Below are positions 31,100 through 44,429 of a stretch of 64,000 nucleotides of DNA, in pieces (position 1 is the stretch's first letter; every line of letters starts with the position of its first letter). Below the pieces are notes generated by a model, which had not been told where the DNA came from, ran no database searches, and saw only the letters and a list, made by a program, of their open reading frames with translations. The position numbers were made by a program, and so were the translations under genes. The DNA is taken from assembly GCA_039583875.1 (NCBI GenBank), contig CM077157.1, positions 78,616,346-78,680,345 of the forward strand, in the 5' to 3' direction. This DNA comes from Platanthera guangdongensis (Eukaryota; Streptophyta; Magnoliopsida; Asparagales; Orchidaceae).

Positions 31100-32160
31100 G
31101 CACCGTGATAATTGGCGGGAAGATGGATTATGCGTTGTTCGATACCGGTGCCTCACACTCCTTTGTGTCCGAGGATTTCATAAAAGACATGGAGGGTGTA
31201 CAGTACTTAACTGGCATAGCCCGACAAGTACGCCTTCCGAACGACTCGGAGATGAACGCAACCGCCAACTGCGAGTTGGAGTTATTTATTGATGGGAAGT
31301 CCTTTGATACGCCTGCCACAGTCCTGAGAATGCCGGAGTTTGACATCATTTTGGGCATGACATGGCTGGACTGGCACTTCGCGAGGATCGACTGCGCGGA
31401 GAAGCGGATCATTTGAGACATGGAAACTCCGACGTCATCTTCCAAGGTATTGGCTTCACGCCTCGTATGATGTTATCTTCCGTTCAGTTTGTAAATGCTC
31501 ATATGAAGGGGGACGAGGTCTTCGTGATCTGGTTCGAGTTGAAGGAGGAAGTATTGGAGTTAAAGGATGAACGGGTAGTGTGGGATTTTCCCGAGGTATT
31601 TCCTGAGAAGTTACCAGGATTACCTCCGCATAGAGAGGTTGACTTCTAGATTAATCTAGTATCAGGTGCTAATCCTGTATCCAAGGCCCCATACCGAAGG
31701 GCCCCGAAGGAACTCGCGGAGTTTAGAGTTCAATTGCAAGAACTGGTGGAGTCAGGGTTTGTTCGCCCGAGTTCGTTACCCTGGGGAGCCCCTGTACTGT
31801 TCGTGAAGAAGAAGGATGGAACACTGCGTTTGTGCATAGATTATCGGGAACTCAATCGGTTGACGGTGCAGAACACTTATCAACTACCTCGGATCGACGA
31901 GTTGTTCGATCAACTAGTGGGAGCACATTGGTTTTCTAAACTGGATCTGTGCTCTAGATATTATCAGTTGAGGATACGAAAGGGGGACATCCAGAAAACG
32001 GCCTTCAGTTCAAGATATGGTTTGTATGAGTTCACGGTAATGCCGTTTGGGCTCACAAATGCCCCTTCGGCCTTCATGAGTCTGATGAACAAGGTGTTTG
32101 AGCCATATTTGTACATCTTCGTCATTGTTTTCATCGACGACATCTTGGTCTTCTCAAAGA
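31100..32160 (+). pseudogene. Chromovirus protease and N-terminal RT
   Basis: Protease carries ALFDTGASHSFVSEDF (31130-31180; DTGA is the catalytic motif) and FDIILGMTWLDWHFARIDC (about 31340-31395). After a stop at 31414-31416 and a frameshift, the linker and RT continue to 32160: WDFPEVFPEKLPGLPPHREVDF, then a stop at 31647-31649, [32 protein letters not shown] and the catalytic box [13 protein letters not shown] is cut directly after that box by the Athila B LTR end at 32161. Catalytic Asp pairs are present, but the frame is broken. Confidence 0.9.
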
Positions 32161-33954
32161 TGATTGTCTCTTAGATATCTGCAAGGAGAAAATAACCAAA
32201 CTAACAATTCAACAAGGCAAGTATACCTATAGAAATACAGCTAGGGGACACAAGTGTCGTATTAAAATCCGGGAACAGTTGAGTAAGCTTACTCACACGA
32301 AATCTATTATTTTATCGACGGAAAAAAGGTTTTTTAGAAGAAAGGTAAATGTACTAAAGGAGGAGAACTACTTGCAATGAAAGAGAGCTACTTGCATGAA
32401 AAGATAAAGAGAGCTAAAAGAGCGATTAAACTTAAGCTTAGTAATGATAAGGGGAAAAATGCACTCGATCAGAAATCACCTCGGCAAGAGTGGTTAGAAA
32501 AATACGATAAACAAACCTAAGCTAATTAGGGTAAAGGTCCTTGACCATGGAGGTTCCATGAATATTGGCACGCTTCTCTCGAAGGCCATGCCTAACTGAG
32601 TTTAGGAAGGTCCGACCGACTTTCGCCTAAATTGGAGGCCTAAAACTCGCTTTACGCGGTGAACCCCTCTAATGTATTTTACTCCAATCCGGGAGATTTG
32701 AACGTCTGCCTCTCTCGAGGGGTGCGAACAACTACCTTTACTCTTGAGTGCTCATTTCAAACTTTCGGCCTCTCGGCTAGCCCAGAATGAAAGCAAAGGT
32801 GGAGAGTATATATCGATGATATACCTCTAACCCGTGATAAATCAAGAGTAATTCAAGGCTAAACCCTAAAAAGAAATGGTAAGATTCAAAGCATCATAAC
32901 CTAATCACTCAAACCTCGGATCATCAAGATCGAGTACATGGAGGATTAGTTAATCATGGTGAGGTAGAAGAGGGGGGATGAGTAGAAGAGAAATAATGAA
33001 AACAGAGCAGGAACGAAAAAGAAAACAACACTTTTTATTAATGGAAACGGGGTTCTTACAACTTGAAAACTAGAGATTACAAGTGCATGGAAAGGTAAAA
33101 TACACTATCATTAACATTATACTACAGAAAGAAGCTAGGAGCTAATACAGGGAAAGCATAAAGCTAAAGCTACGAACTAAAAATGAAAAGACATGCTTAA
33201 AAAGTTCAAAAATACAAAGGACAAAACCTCCCCTCTCAATCCGAAAAGTGTCACTGAACCCCTGGAGTTGGGTTCTATTTATAGAATTTTTCGGGTCGGG
33301 TCACGCCCCCCTGTCACGCCCGGGTAGGGCGTGACCCTGGGGCGTGACACATTCGATGCGACTTTTTTGGGCTGGAATTGAATTCTGACGGAGTTGTTGC
33401 GGTACACGCCCAAAAGTCATGCCCTGGTAGGGCGTGACCCTGGGGCATGTTCTTTGCGACGTGACTTTGTTAAGTTGAAATTGAATGCGGGAGGTGACGG
33501 GCGGAATTTCTGAAGTACACGCCCATATGTCACGCCCGGGTCAGGCGTGACCCTGGGGCGTGACACTTTCGGTGCGATGGTGGAGCGGGAAAAACGAGCG
33601 TGCTGCGGCGATTCCTTGGAACATGGGGATACGCCTCTAGTACACGGCCGTGTCGGGTGTGAAACGGGCGTGACCGAGGGCGTGTACACTAAGTTTCCAC
33701 GTAATGCAGTTTCGGACCAATTGCTTCATTCCTCTGGGTTACACACCCTAGGTACACGCCCGGGTAGGGCGTGACCTTGGGGCGTGTCACAGCAAAATTC
33801 GGCTGAAAGCCGTGAAAACCTGCAAAAAGCAGAAAAAATGCATTAGCGATAAAAATATATACAAAGGGGAATCAAAACAAGTACTTTACAAGACATGATT
33901 TGCTTTAAAACCCCGAAAATATCCTAATAAAATTGACTGCAAACCGTATTATCA
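32161..33954 (-). repeat. Athila B 3' LTR
   Basis: On the minus strand it begins TGATAATACGG after the polypurine tract and ends GAGACAATCA at 32161 (1794 bp). A TATA box (minus TATAAATAG, about 33274-33282) lies next to an array of GGGCGTGAC/GTCACGCCC words (33297-33790). R/U5 shares short blocks with the Athila C LTR (the CTAATTAGG and leader-end region 32520-32720 versus 50160-50300). Confidence 0.8.
33297..33790. repeat. GTCACGCCC / GGGCGTGAC array in Athila B U3
   Basis: Five clusters (about 33300-33350, 33417-33450, 33530-33565, 33625-33690, 33750-33790), each with a CACGCCC arm, a short gap and one or two GGGCGTGAC arms, so that each can fold as a hairpin. The array lies just upstream of the TATA box in minus-strand orientation. 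Confidence 0.85.
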
Positions 33955-33972
33955 AATTCCCCCAGGCTTAAG
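33955..33972 (-). other. Polypurine tract, Athila B
   Basis: Minus strand reads AAGCCTGGGGGAATT directly before the LTR start TGATAA. Confidence 0.85.
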
Positions 33973-35824
33973 TTTTGCTTGTCCCCAAGCAAAGATATAA
34001 AGACTAGCTAATCATAAAAAGTGACAAATTCAAAAAGTTTTAATCATACTCACACAAGTACTATGCGAAATTCTTGGCAGGGAGAATGTAAAATGTAAAT
34101 CTAAAACAATTATTTAAGTATGGTTTAACTTTTATAAACTTACTTAATAAAAATAAATCATCCAAAATATTGACGAAATTTTTTAAATAGATTTGAGCAA
34201 GGCAATGACAATGAAAAGAACGTATTGAGTTATTAGTAGATCCAAGCAAAGCATTATAATTATATCAATTAAATAACAAAATTCTAATTTTAAATCCAAA
34301 ACTAAAACTGATTTACTTTTCTTCGTTTCTTAGTTGTTAAATAAAATTAAAATAAGGCGTGAATCAAAAGAACTTAATAAGACCGAAACGTTTGGTTTAG
34401 GAATATGAATAGGAGTGGAATTCAAATATAAACATGGAGGCTTAAAAATCACACCAAACCAAAACAACAAGTTTCAAAAAAAAAAAAATTATTTTAAACA
34501 AAATATGTATAAATAAATTTATTTTTTTTCTTTATAATTATTTATCTTTTTTTGTATTATTATTTTCATTCATTTTTTCTCTTTTTTTTCAATACATTGC
34601 TTTTGAGTACACTTTTTTCAACAATTTCTCCAAAGATAACACAAAATTTCTTATCAAAAAAATTAGCGTGATTAGATAGGTAGAAATTTGGGCTTTGGTG
34701 AAAATGAAATGCTGTGTGGAGTTATCAAATGAATTTGGAAAAAAGGCTCAAAAGCGGCTAACTAGTGGTAAAAGATTTTAGGTTGGCAGGAAAGCTCAAA
34801 CGTAAACAAAAATGCCCTAAATCATTTTCACGTTTTTTTTAAAATTTATTTAAAACATAGAGATGATAAATTTCAAAAAGCAAGTTCGAGATAATAAAAG
34901 AAGATTGATGAAATTATCTTGAAAATAAAAATAATATGTGACTTGGATCGTTCATATCTACTACGGTATTCAAAATTTGTTCTTACAAAAATTATCTAAA
35001 GACGAAAAGGAAAATAGTGGATGATAAATTTTAGAGAAAGTAAAGAAAATAAAGAATGAAAAACCATAATAGAAATACACATTTTAGAGAAATATTTCAC
35101 CTTAACATGCTACCGTGAATTAGAAACACAGCATGGCCAACATTTTACTTGTGAAATATGATTAAAAAAAATGATTATAAAAATTATAATTAACTGCGTT
35201 GTTTATAAAGAAGTTTGCAAAAAATAAAACATAAAAATGGGGTACTATTGAAATACCAAAATGCAGCTATATATAAATATATTTTTTTTTGGATTTTTTG
35301 GATATTTACAAAACAAAAAGAAGGAGGAAGTCCTCCCCCAAGCTTAAAATCTACATTGTCCTCAATGGAGAAGGAGGTTGGAGAACGAGAGAAAAGTAAA
35401 GGACATAAATGAAAGACAGAATGGAAAAAAACAGGTACTTCCCCGGTTTTATTTTGCAGGGCAAGTTGAGTGATGCCGCTCCTCCATGCCTGTGCTGTGG
35501 ATCTTCATGAAACGTCGTCCGGCGAACTTTGTCATGGAAGCAGAACCGTTGGAGCAGGCGATCACAGAAGTTTCAGCTTGTCGGAGCCATTCGGGGAAAA
35601 AAGTGTAAAATAAAGAAAACAGGAAAAGATAACTTGGGTTGCCTCCCAAGAGCGCCCTTTGTTTAAAACGTCGTTTGAGCTCGACGCATCAAAATAATAT
35701 TGTTTAAAAATAAAGTTCGAATAAAGTCAAAGTTTTGAAGAAAAGTAAAGTTCAGATTAATCAAATGTCAAGACAGGAAAGATAGAGTTAACATGGTTGA
35801 GACTGACATCATCACAGAAATACA
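33973..35824 (-). other. Non-coding spacer between pol and 3' LTR, Athila B
   Basis: A/T-rich, no ORF of note and no env-like gene recognised. Near 35325-35367 the minus strand carries a hairpin CATTG-AGGA-CAATG followed by TTTTAAGCTTGGGGGAGG, a second polypurine-like tract that is also present in Athila C. Confidence 0.7.
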
Positions 35825-38800
35825 GTTTAAGACGCTGACCATTCACTTTGAAAGTACCCTTATCAGGGTGGGAAATTAAAACAGTACCATAAGAAAAGAC
35901 TTATAAAACAGTAAAATGCCCCGACCAACGTGATTTTAATTTACTCGGGAATAAACGTAAACGAGAATTATAAAGAAGCACTTGGTCGCCCGGCTTAAAG
36001 ATTTTTGGGTGCCTAAGATGTCGATCGTATAAACGCTTCATCCGCTCTTTATAGAGTCTGTTATTTTCATACGCGTAAGAGCGCCACTCGTTGAGTTCGT
36101 TAAGTTGAAATTTTCTAAAATCGCCGACAGAGTGGGGATCGAAGTTTAAAAATCATAAGGCCCAAAAGGCGCGGTGCTCTAACTCGACGGGTAAATGACA
36201 CGATTTTCCATAAACCAACCGATATGGCATACATCCGAGGGCGGTTTTGTACGCTGTTCGGTAGGCCCATAGAGCATCGTCTAATTTGGATGACCAGTCT
36301 TTTCTAGATGTTGAAACAGTCTTTTCTAAAATTCTTTTTATTTCTCTATTCACTACTTCGACTTGTCCGTTAGTTTGGGGGTGGTAGGCAGTGGAAAGCT
36401 TATGAGTAACGCCATATTTAGTTAGAATTTTTGAAAATTGTGCATTACAGAAATGGGAACCCCTATTACTAACGATAGCGCGCGGCGTACCAAATCAAGA
36501 AAAATTTTTTTTTAGGAAATTAACTACGACTCGGGTGTCATTCGTAGGAAGAGATTGGGCTTCGGCCCAACGCGAATCATAGTCAACGACAACTAAAATG
36601 TACTTATTCCCGAAGGTAGAAGTAAAAGGGCCGACAAAATCAATCCCCAGAGGTCGAAAACTTCGCACTCTAGGAAATAATTTTGTGGCATTTCATTTTT
36701 ATTCGAAATATTCCCCGACCGTTGGCAACTATCACACCTACTCACAAAGGCATGCGCGTCTTTAAACAGGGTAGGCCAGTAAAAACCTGCGCAGACTTTT
36801 AAAAAGTAATATAACAGGATTAGAGTCTGTTATATCTAATCCTTCATCAAAGGAAACACACCTCCTGATCACTTGGTCTGCACAGACTTTTAAAAAGACA
36901 CGGGTCCTCCCAAAAGTAGTTCTTCAGCTCAGAAAAGAATTTCTTCTTTTGCTGAGATGAAAACTCTTTTGGGAGCACACGGGCCACTAGATAGTTGGCG
37001 ATGTGGGCAAACCAAGGAGAAGTAGATGTGTTAATTATGAACAGCTTCTCATCAGGGAAATAGTAATGAAAAGAATTTTCGTCTAATTGTTCTATAAACG
37101 GGTTGTCTAGGCGCGAAAGGTGGTCGGCGGCCAAGTTCTCGGCACCTCGCTTATCACGGATCTCTAAGTCAAACTCCTGGAGGAGTAAGACCCAGCGAAT
37201 CAAGCGAGGCTTGGCATCCATTTTAGAGAGAAGATATTTGAGGGCCGAGTGGTCCGTAAAAACAATAATTTTCGAAAGAGTAATATAAGGGCGAAATTTG
37301 TCAAAAGCGAATACTACAGCTAATAGCTCCTTCTCGGTTGTGGTGTAATTTTCCTGTGCAGATGTGAGTGCTTTACTAGCGTAATAAATGGGATGGAAGT
37401 TTTTGGAAATACGTTGACCTAGTACGGCTCCCACCGCAAAACTACTCGCATCACACATTATCTCAAATGGAAGATCCCACACCGGAGCTATCATGATTGG
37501 GGCATTAACTAATTTTTCTTTTATTAAATTGAAGGCAGCTAGACAGAGGTCATCAAATATGAATGGGGCGTCTTTTTCTAAGAGATGGGTAAGGGGCTTG
37601 GTGATTTTGGAAGAGTCCTTTATGAAGCGGCGGTAGAAACCCGCATGACCCAGGAAACTTCTTATAGCTTTTATGTTCGTAGGTGGCGGCAGCTTCTCGA
37701 TAACTTCTATTTTCGCAACGTCTACTTCAATACCCCTTTCAGAAATTTTATGTCCCAAAACTAACCCTTCCCTCACCATAAAATGACATTTTTCACAATT
37801 TAGGGCGAGGTTAGTTTCTTCGCATCGCTCTAAGACTTTTTCAAGGTTCTCTAAGCAACTATCGAAGGAATTCCCGAACACGGAGAAATCATCCATGAAA
37901 ACTTCCATAATGCTTTCTACGTACTTGTCAAAGATGGCGAGCATACATCGTTGGAATGTAGCTGGCACATTGCACAATCCAAACGGCATTCTTCGGTAGG
38001 CGAAGGTGCCGAATGGACAAGTAAATGTAGTTTTCTCCTGGTCCTCGGGGGAGATGGGGATTTGAAGATACCCCGAGAGGCCATCGAGAAAACAATAAAA
38101 GCTATGTCCGGAAAGTCGTTCTAAAATTTGATCAATGAACGGTAAGGGGAAGTGATCCTTGCGGGTGGCGTCATTCAACTTACGGTAATCTATACATATT
38201 CTCCATCCGGTCACCGTCCGAGTCGGGATTAATTCTTTATTTTCATTACTTACGACCGTTATCCCTACCTTCTTTGGTACTACCTGTACTAGGCTAACCC
38301 ACTTACTGTCGGATATAGGATAGATAATTCCTGCGTCTAACAATTTCATAACCTCGCCCTTAACTACGTCTTTCATGTTTGGGTTTACACGGCGCTGAGG
38401 TTGTATAGAGTTACGTGAATTATCTTCCATTAAGATTTTATGAGTGCAGAAAGATGGGCTTATGCCCTTGATATCAGATATCTGCCAAGCAATAGCTTTG
38501 CAATGCTTTTGTAAAATTGAAAGAAGTTTATCCTTTTGTGTATCCGTGAGGTAGGCCGAGACTATGACAGGCAGCTTGGAGTCCTTTTCTAAGAAAGCGT
38601 ATTGAAGGTGCTCTGGTAGTTCTTTCAGTTCCAAGGTAGGGGGGTCATCATACGAGGTTTTGGAAATTTGTTCTTTTTCATAAACTATGTCCTCGTACAC
38701 TTTTTTATATATAAAATTAAAAGGGGTGTTGCTAGCGGCCATGGCGGCTTCGTGCAGCGATTCAGTTGGAAAAGTAGAAGAGGAACAGAAATCAAAAATT

Positions 38801-39555
38801 TCTTTTTCAAAATCAGAAAGGCGGGTGGAGGATTCTTCACTTAGGTGTAGAGATTCAGTTGGAAGAGTAGGAGAGGAACAAAAATTGGAAAATTCTTTTT
38901 CAAAATCAGAGGTGGGAGAGAAGGATTCTTCACTTACGGTATCCATGAAAAAACAGGAGTCATCATTAGCTAGTGTGTTCTTCATCGAGGGGGTGATAGA
39001 GAAAGTTACCTCATCGTCGCCCACTCGAATGAAGAGCTTACCATTACTTACATCAATGATAGCTCGGGAGGTGGCAAGGAAGGGTCGGCCAAGGATCAGG
39101 GGAACCTCGACGTCTTCTTCGATGTCTAAAATGACAAAGTCCACCGGGAAGATGAACTTGTCAACTTTGACTAGGACGTCCTCCACTATTCCTAACGGGT
39201 ATTTGACTGATCTGTCGGCGAGCTGGATACTCATGCGTGTGGGGTTGAGACTACCAATTCCTAACTTTTTAAACAACGAGAAGGGCATAAGATTAATACT
39301 CGCACCTAGGTCGGCTAAAGCGTGTTTGACAAAGAGATCACCAAAGAGACACGGGATAGAGAAACTACCCGGGTCACTGATTTTCTTTGGTAATCCGTTT
39401 GTCAAAACTGCCAAGCATTCGACATTTAACGTGACATGCGAAAGGTTCTCTAACTTCTTCTTGTTAGTTAGGAGGTCCTTAAGGTATTTTGCGTACTTCG
39501 GCATCTGGGATATGGCTTCGTGGAAAGGCAGATTTATGTGGATTTGTTTAAACAT
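35825..39555 (-). pseudogene. Athila B pol (protease, RT, RNase H, integrase)
   Basis: A 902-codon frame (39555-36847) starts MFKQIHINLPFHEAISQMP. It holds protease [16 protein letters not shown] (residues about 80-95), RT ([20 protein letters not shown]; catalytic FMDDFSVFG near residue 555) and RNase H (CDASSFAVGAVLGQR; TDHSALKYLL). It stops at DQEVCFL, and integrase continues in broken pieces: [11 protein letters not shown] near 36740, [20 protein letters not shown] (36340) and GDQVLLYNSRLRLFP (about 35965). Gag and pol overlap in different frames at 39548-39568, where a run of seven T occurs. It would give element protease, polymerase and integrase; integrase here is not intact. Confidence 0.9.
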
Positions 39556-41162
39556 TTCTAAAAAAACGGGTGTATTGATCGTCCTGTCGTTGTTTATTAA
39601 GTTCGGAAGGGTATGGCGGGGATAAATTATTTTTAAAGGTGGGTGGTGGAGTGAGTTCTTTTTCTAAGATAGGGGTGATAATTTCTTCGGTAGAGGGTGG
39701 AATTTTTAAAATGGGAACGGAGCTTTGATTTTTTAAAACGGGAGCTGAGCTTGCCTTGGGTTCTTCACTTACCATACCAGGAACTTTCTTCCCACTCCGA
39801 AGAGTTATAGCTTTCGCTTGCTCTCTCGGGTTGGGCTCGGTATTGGAAGGAAGAGACCCTACGGGTTGCTCAGAAATCATTTTAGCGAGCCGTCCTACCT
39901 GGTTTTCTAAGTTTTTAACACTTCCAGTTAAGGTTCTAATCGTAGTGTCATTAGCATTCATGTATTTCGAAAACATTTCCTCCAAATTTGGAGGTTTTGG
40001 AAAACTTTGAGGAGGTGGTGGTGGTGCAGAAAAATCACTTTGCGGTGGCGGGCGCACAACATTCGATGGATTGCTCCACGAAAAATTCGGATTATTTCTT
40101 AACGCAGGATTATAACTATTTGGAAAATTAAAACCAGGAGGATGAAAATTTGCAGCAGAAAAATTATTAAAAGCAGTTCTAGGCATATTATTTACATAAT
40201 CCAAATGTTCGGCGGGAGGAGTTGTAGATTCCCATACCTGAGGGGCGGAGGCAGCAGCCATCTCCGTAATTTTTTTGCTTAATATTTCTACTTGCAGTGC
40301 GAGTTGGGAGACATTGTCCACTTCAAAGAGACCTGCAGGTTTATTTGGGCGGGTCCTAGGCACATTCCACTAGTAAGTGTTCATGGCCATGTCCTCAAAC
40401 AGCTCAAGAGCTTCTTCCGGGGTCTTATGGTTTAAAGTACCGCCAGAAGCTGCGTCTATCATTTGCTTTGTGCTTTGATTTAGCCCATTATAGAATGTCT
40501 GCACCTGCAACCATACAGGCAGAGCGTGGTGTGGGCATCGTCTTAATAATTCTTTAAATCTTTCCCAGGTTTCGTAAAGAGTCTCAGAGTCTATTTGTCC
40601 AAAGGCAGAAATGTCATTCCTAAGTTTTGCAGTTTTAGCAGGCGGAAAATACTTAGGCCAAAAAGTTTTCAGTTAATTGCATCCAAGTAGTTATGCTATT
40701 TTTAGGAAGGCTGTTCAGCCACTGCTTAGCCTTAATTCTAAGAGAGAAAGGAAATAATCTTAGCCTAATAGCATCATTTATGACACCATTTATCTTGAAG
40801 GTGTCACAAATCTGAAGAAGGCTGGCTAGGTGTGCGTTCGGATCTTCATCTTGAAGCCCGTCAAATTGCACATACTGCTGCACCATTTGAATTATTCTAG
40901 GCTTCAGTTCGAAATTAGTATTTGCTATTGCAGGGCAAACTATACTAGATTCTGTACCCTCGAGATTCGGTCGTGCATAATTGGACATAGGCCTTTGCAC
41001 GACTTCCTCCACGTTGGGTTCTGCCATTCTTAAGGTAGAAAATGACTCGGAATCCTCAACCGGCACTTGGGTAGTAGGGCCTTGAAATCGCGATCTTCTC
41101 CGAAGAGTATGCTCAATTTCGTGGTCCAGGTCCAAAGTAACCGACGGACTTCCGCGGGTCAT
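39548..41162 (-). pseudogene. Athila B gag
   Basis: ATG at 41162 begins MTRGSPSVTLDLDHEIEHTL, the same start as Athila C. The capsid part (IANTNFELKPRIIQMVQQYV, ICDTFKINGVINDAIRLRLF) runs to a one-base insertion near 40656. The frame then continues (CPHHALPVWLQVQTFYNGLN near 40500) to a stop at about 40370 and through the open frame 40363-39548, with Pro-rich linkers and LENQVGRLAKMISEQPVGSL. No zinc knuckle is seen, as in Athila C. Confidence 0.88.
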
Positions 41163-41290
41163 ACACTAGAAGAAGAGAGGAGAAGAAAGACTAGAAAATA
41201 AAAGAGCTAATAAAGTTTGTTTTTTTTTTGAAATAGATTTTTTATGTTTTAACTCCCAAACTTCCCAAGGGCTACCCGGTGAAGGGTTCG

Positions 41291-44200
41291 CACTCTGGGT
41301 CAAACCCAGCAACTTCTTCGATCTATCTCTATAGATCTTAATACCGAGTATGTAAGTCGCTTCACCCAAATCCTTCATTGAAAAGCAATTCCCTAGGTTG
41401 TTCTTAACAACTCTCAGGGTAGGAATGTCATTCCCAATCAACAGTATGTCATCTACATACAATATCAGGAAGATAACAATGCTCCCACTGATTCGCTTGT
41501 AAACACAAGGCTCATCTTCATTTTTGATGAAACCAAACTCTTTGATTTTCTCATCAAAACGAAGATTCCAACTTCGAGAGGCCTGTTTCAGTCCATAAAT
41601 GGACTTATTCAGCTTGCATATTTTAGTGGCTTCATCTGGGGATACAAAACCCTCGGGTTGTGTCATATACACTTCCTCAAGGAGGTTTCCATTAAGGAAA
41701 GCCGTCTTGACATCCATCTACTAGATCTCGTAGTCAAAATACGTAGCAATAGCAAGCAATATCCTTATGTACTTTACCATGGCAACAGGGGAAAAAGTCT
41801 CATCATAGTCAATACCATGAATTTGCTTGAAAGCCTTAGCCACCAGTCGCCCTTTGAATGTCTGTACATTCCCATCCATGTCGGTCTTCTTCTTGAAGAC
41901 CCACTTGCACCCTATGGGTCGTACCCCTTCAGGTGGTTCCACCAAGTTCCAAACTTGGTTTGCATACATGGAGTCCATTTCGGATTTCATAGCCTCAAGC
42001 CATTTGTCGGAGTCCGGTCCATTCATAGCATCTTGGTAGGTTGCTGGTTCATCATCATGATTCATAAGCAACACATTACCTATTTGAGACACGAGAAATC
42101 CATATCTCTCAGGCTCAAACCTCGGTCTACCAGATCTACGTAGGACTTGTGTTCCCTGAGCAGGTTCTCTAGCTACAACATCTTGTAGTCCTGTCTCAGA
42201 ATACAATTCCAGTTCATTCACTACATGTGGTTCTTGAACTTCTTCAAGTTCTACCTTTTCAGTCTTTCTTGATAAGAACTCTTTCTCCAAGAAGACACCA
42301 GTCCTTGCGACAAACACTTTGTCCTCAGACGGTAGGTAAAAGTAATACCCTTTTGTTTCCTTAGGATATCCCACCAGATAATATTTATCCGATCTGGGTT
42401 ACAGCTTGTCAGGCATTTGACGTCTCACGTATGCCTCACAGCCCCAAATTTTAATGTACGACATACTAGGACGCTTCTCATTCCATATCTCATATGGTGT
42501 CTTTAGAACCGTTTTCGTTGGAGCGCGATTCAATGTCATTGCAGCAGTCTCTAATGCAAAACCCCAAAAGGAAACAGGCAAGTCTGCATGACTCATCATC
42601 GAACGTACCATGTCTAACAGAGTACGATTTCTCCTCTCAGACACACCATTATGTTGTGGTGTTCTAGGTGGAGTGAGCTGTGATATAATTCCACACTCTT
42701 TCAGATGATCACGGAACTCATGACTTAGGTATTCGCCACCTCGATCAGATCGGAGTGCTTTAACCCTTTTACCCAACTGGTTTTCTACTTCATTCTTGAA
42801 CTCTTTGAACTTTTCAAAGGTCTCGGATTTGCACTTCATAAGATACACATATCTGTATCTACTGAAATCATCAGTAAATGTAACAAAGTAGAAAAACCCA
42901 CCTCTAGCCATGGAACTCATGGGTCCGCATACATCACTATGTACAATACCCAAGAGATCCTCAGCCCTCTCAGTATAACCAGTGAAAGGAGCTTTAGTCA
43001 TCTTGCCTAACAAACAAGATTCGCATCGCTCAAATGATTCATAATCAAATGAGTCCAAAAGTCTATCTCTATGGAGCTTGGATATGCGCTTCTCGTTGAT
43101 ATGGCCCAAACGACAGTGCCAGAGAAAAGTAGGGTTTGAGTCATTTGTTCTTAGTCTTTTATTATTTTCCACATTACAGATCAGATGGTCCAAGTTCAAA
43201 ACATAAAGACCATTAAACAATTGGGCTACAGCATAACAAACATCATTCTTAAATATAGAACAACAATTGTTCTTAATTATAAAAGAAAATCCAATCATGT
43301 CCAAACATGAAATAGATATAATGTTTCTAGTTATTGCCGGAACAAAATAACAATTATCAAGTTCTATTACAAGCCCACTGGGCAAAGAAAGAAGGTAAAC
43401 TCCTACGGCTACAGCAGCAACTCTTGCTCCATTGCCGACGCGGAGGTCCACCTCCCCTTTACTCAGCAATCTTCTCCTTCCCAGTTCCTGCACATTCGTA
43501 CAAATGTGAGAACCACATCCGGTATCCAATACCCAAGATGAAGGAACAGAAAGGTTTATCTCTATAACATAAACATTAGAAGCGGAAGTCATACCTCCCT
43601 TCAATTTCTGCAGACCTTCAATGTACGAAGGACAATTCCTCCGCCAATGACCAGCCTTGCCACAGTGGTGGCATTTCCCTTCCTTCACCGTGCCTTTCCG
43701 TTTCATCAGTGCAGAAGATTTGGGGTCAAGATATGACTTAGGTCCCACCTTCGTCTTCTTAGATCCCTTGGCCTTGCCCTTGCTCTTATGCACCATCAGT
43801 ATGGGGCTGGCAGGCTTGGCCTTCTTCATATTGATCTCGGCAGTTCTCAACATACCTAGGAGTTCGGGCAGTGTCTTGTCTATTTCATTCATGTTGTAGT
43901 TCAAGACGAACTGCGCATAACTGTCCGGCAACGATTACAGGATCAGATCTGTGGCCAACTCTTGACCAAGAGGAAAACCCAGCCTTTCAAGGTTCTCTAT
44001 ATACCCAATCATCTTGAGTACGTGAGTCCCTACTGAGTCTCGAACTCCCATCTTGCACTGAAACAACGCTTTTGTGATGTCGAACCTCTCTTGACGAGCC
44101 TGCCCTTGAAACATTTTCTTGAGATGCTCGTCAATCTCCTTGCACCCCATGTTCTCATATTGCTTCTGAAGCTCAGAGTTCATAGTGGCAAGCATAAGGC

Positions 44201-44429
44201 ATTCGACATCTAAAGCATCGTCAGTATACTTCTTATAAGTATCTTTCTCAGCACGGGAAGAGTTCCCGGTCAGCACTTCGGGGGCTTCTTCTTCCAAGAC
44301 ATAGAACTTTCGCTCTTGCTTGAGAACAATTCTCAGGTTCCTGTACCAGTCCATGTAATTAGTCCCACTGAGCTTATCCTTCTCAAGGATGGCTCTCAGA
44401 GACAATGTGGAGTGTGAAACACTTGCCAT
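41291..44429 (-). pseudogene. Copia gag-pol, one frame with nonsense codons
   Basis: A single minus-strand frame runs from ATG 44429 to the breakpoint without any frameshift. Stops lie at 43935-43937 (TAA), 42399-42401 (TAA) and two in tandem at about 41718-41723 (TAG TAG). Order: gag (DKLSGTNYMDWYRNLRIVLK), zinc knuckle CHHCGKAGHWRRNC, protease WVLDTGCGSHICT, integrase (WHCRLGH...CESCLLGK; HSDVCGP; RSDRGGEY; NGVSERRNR), RT ([24 protein letters not shown]; catalytic YVDDILLIG). The stops sit where relatives have Gln (CAA/CAG) or Trp (TGG), consistent with C to T or G to A changes. Confidence 0.92.

Larger units (their letters stand above)
32161..41290 (-). mobile_element. Athila element B (minus strand), 5' end lost
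   Basis: It consists of a 3' LTR (32161-33954), a non-coding spacer, pol, gag and a short leader to about 41290, where it is fused to a truncated Copia. The 5' LTR and primer site are missing. Gag and pol are of Athila type and align throughout with Athila C (47678-60847). Confidence 0.85.

Noticed and set aside
30028..32174. Gag-RT considered as a live element
   Set aside because: Stops in the zinc knuckle, frameshifts near 30018 and 31420, and two later insertions in RT and integrase.
38687..39625. 312-codon open frame on the plus strand
   Set aside because: It lies wholly antisense to the Athila B protease/gag region, has no recognisable domain and mirrors the conserved pol frame.
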